This document shows, piece by piece, positions 7,016 to 7,032 of a stretch of 7,032 nucleotides of DNA. The stretch is from an uncultured Flavobacterium sp. (lineage in GTDB: Bacteria > Bacteroidota > Bacteroidia > Flavobacteriales > Flavobacteriaceae): assembly GCF_937876455.1 (NCBI RefSeq), contig NZ_CALFIG010000328.1:1-7032 (forward strand). The letters run 5' to 3'. The notes under the pieces were generated by a model. That model was not told where the DNA came from. It was given only the letters and a program-made list of their open reading frames with translations, and made no database searches. The position numbers and the translations under genes were made by a program. Positions within the stretch are counted from its first letter, which is position 1; every line of letters starts with the position of its first letter.

Positions 7016-7032
7016 AGATCGGAAGAGCGTCG
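7016..7032. other. Sequencing adapter remnant (right end)
   Basis: AGATCGGAAGAGCGTCG is the start of the reverse complement of the Illumina TruSeq universal adapter. Its first 14 bases are the exact reverse complement of positions 1-14, so the same adapter flanks both ends. The nosZ reading frame enters it at 7015-7017, which shows that it truncates the gene artificially. Confidence 0.97.

Noticed and set aside
1..7032. Terminal inverted repeats of a mobile element or linear plasmid
   Set aside because: The 14-bp repeats are sequencing adapter and the content is an ordinary chromosomal operon without transposase.

Overview
This window looks like one assembled contig from a low-GC member of the Bacteroidetes, most likely Flavobacteriaceae. 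The evidence is the AT-rich coding bias, A-rich leaders without clear Shine-Dalgarno sequences, a TAnnTTTG-type promoter box and flavobacterial-looking proteins. Genus is inferred, not proven. Both ends carry sequencing-adapter sequence (1-14 and 7016-7032, mutually reverse-complementary), so both terminal genes are cut by the library or assembly and not by biology.

All recognisable genes lie on the minus strand and so read from right to left. In transcription order they are: nosZ (clade II type nitrous oxide reductase, lacking its N-terminus); a four-helix membrane protein of the kind found beside clade II nosZ (NosB-like); nosL (copper-binding lipoprotein); nosD (periplasmic beta-helix protein); nosF (ABC ATPase); nosY (ABC permease); a group III truncated haemoglobin; a CopD-like four-helix membrane protein; and, after a 57-bp gap with its own probable promoter, a Ric/ScdA/YtfE-type di-iron iron-sulfur repair protein lacking its last residues. 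The Ric gene has no stop codon inside the window, so it is easily missed.

Together this is a nitrous-oxide respiration locus. NosZ reduces N2O to N2 in the periplasm, NosL delivers copper, NosDFY drives maturation of the CuZ centre, and the NosB-like protein probably helps at the membrane. The downstream globin, CopD-like protein and Ric suggest an attached module for handling nitric oxide and repairing nitrosative damage, or for copper and haem supply. nosL-nosD-nosF-nosY are joined by 4-bp ATGA overlaps, and the globin and CopD-like genes follow without a break. A strong terminator hairpin lies between nosZ and the NosB-like gene and probably limits read-through into the assembly genes.

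No tRNA, rRNA, CRISPR array or transposon was seen, and no gene-free stretch exceeds 100 bp. No NosR, NosX/ApbE or cytochrome c gene is present, so the electron donors must be encoded elsewhere. No wholly new system is evident; the least explained parts are the globin/CopD-like pair and the NosB-like protein.
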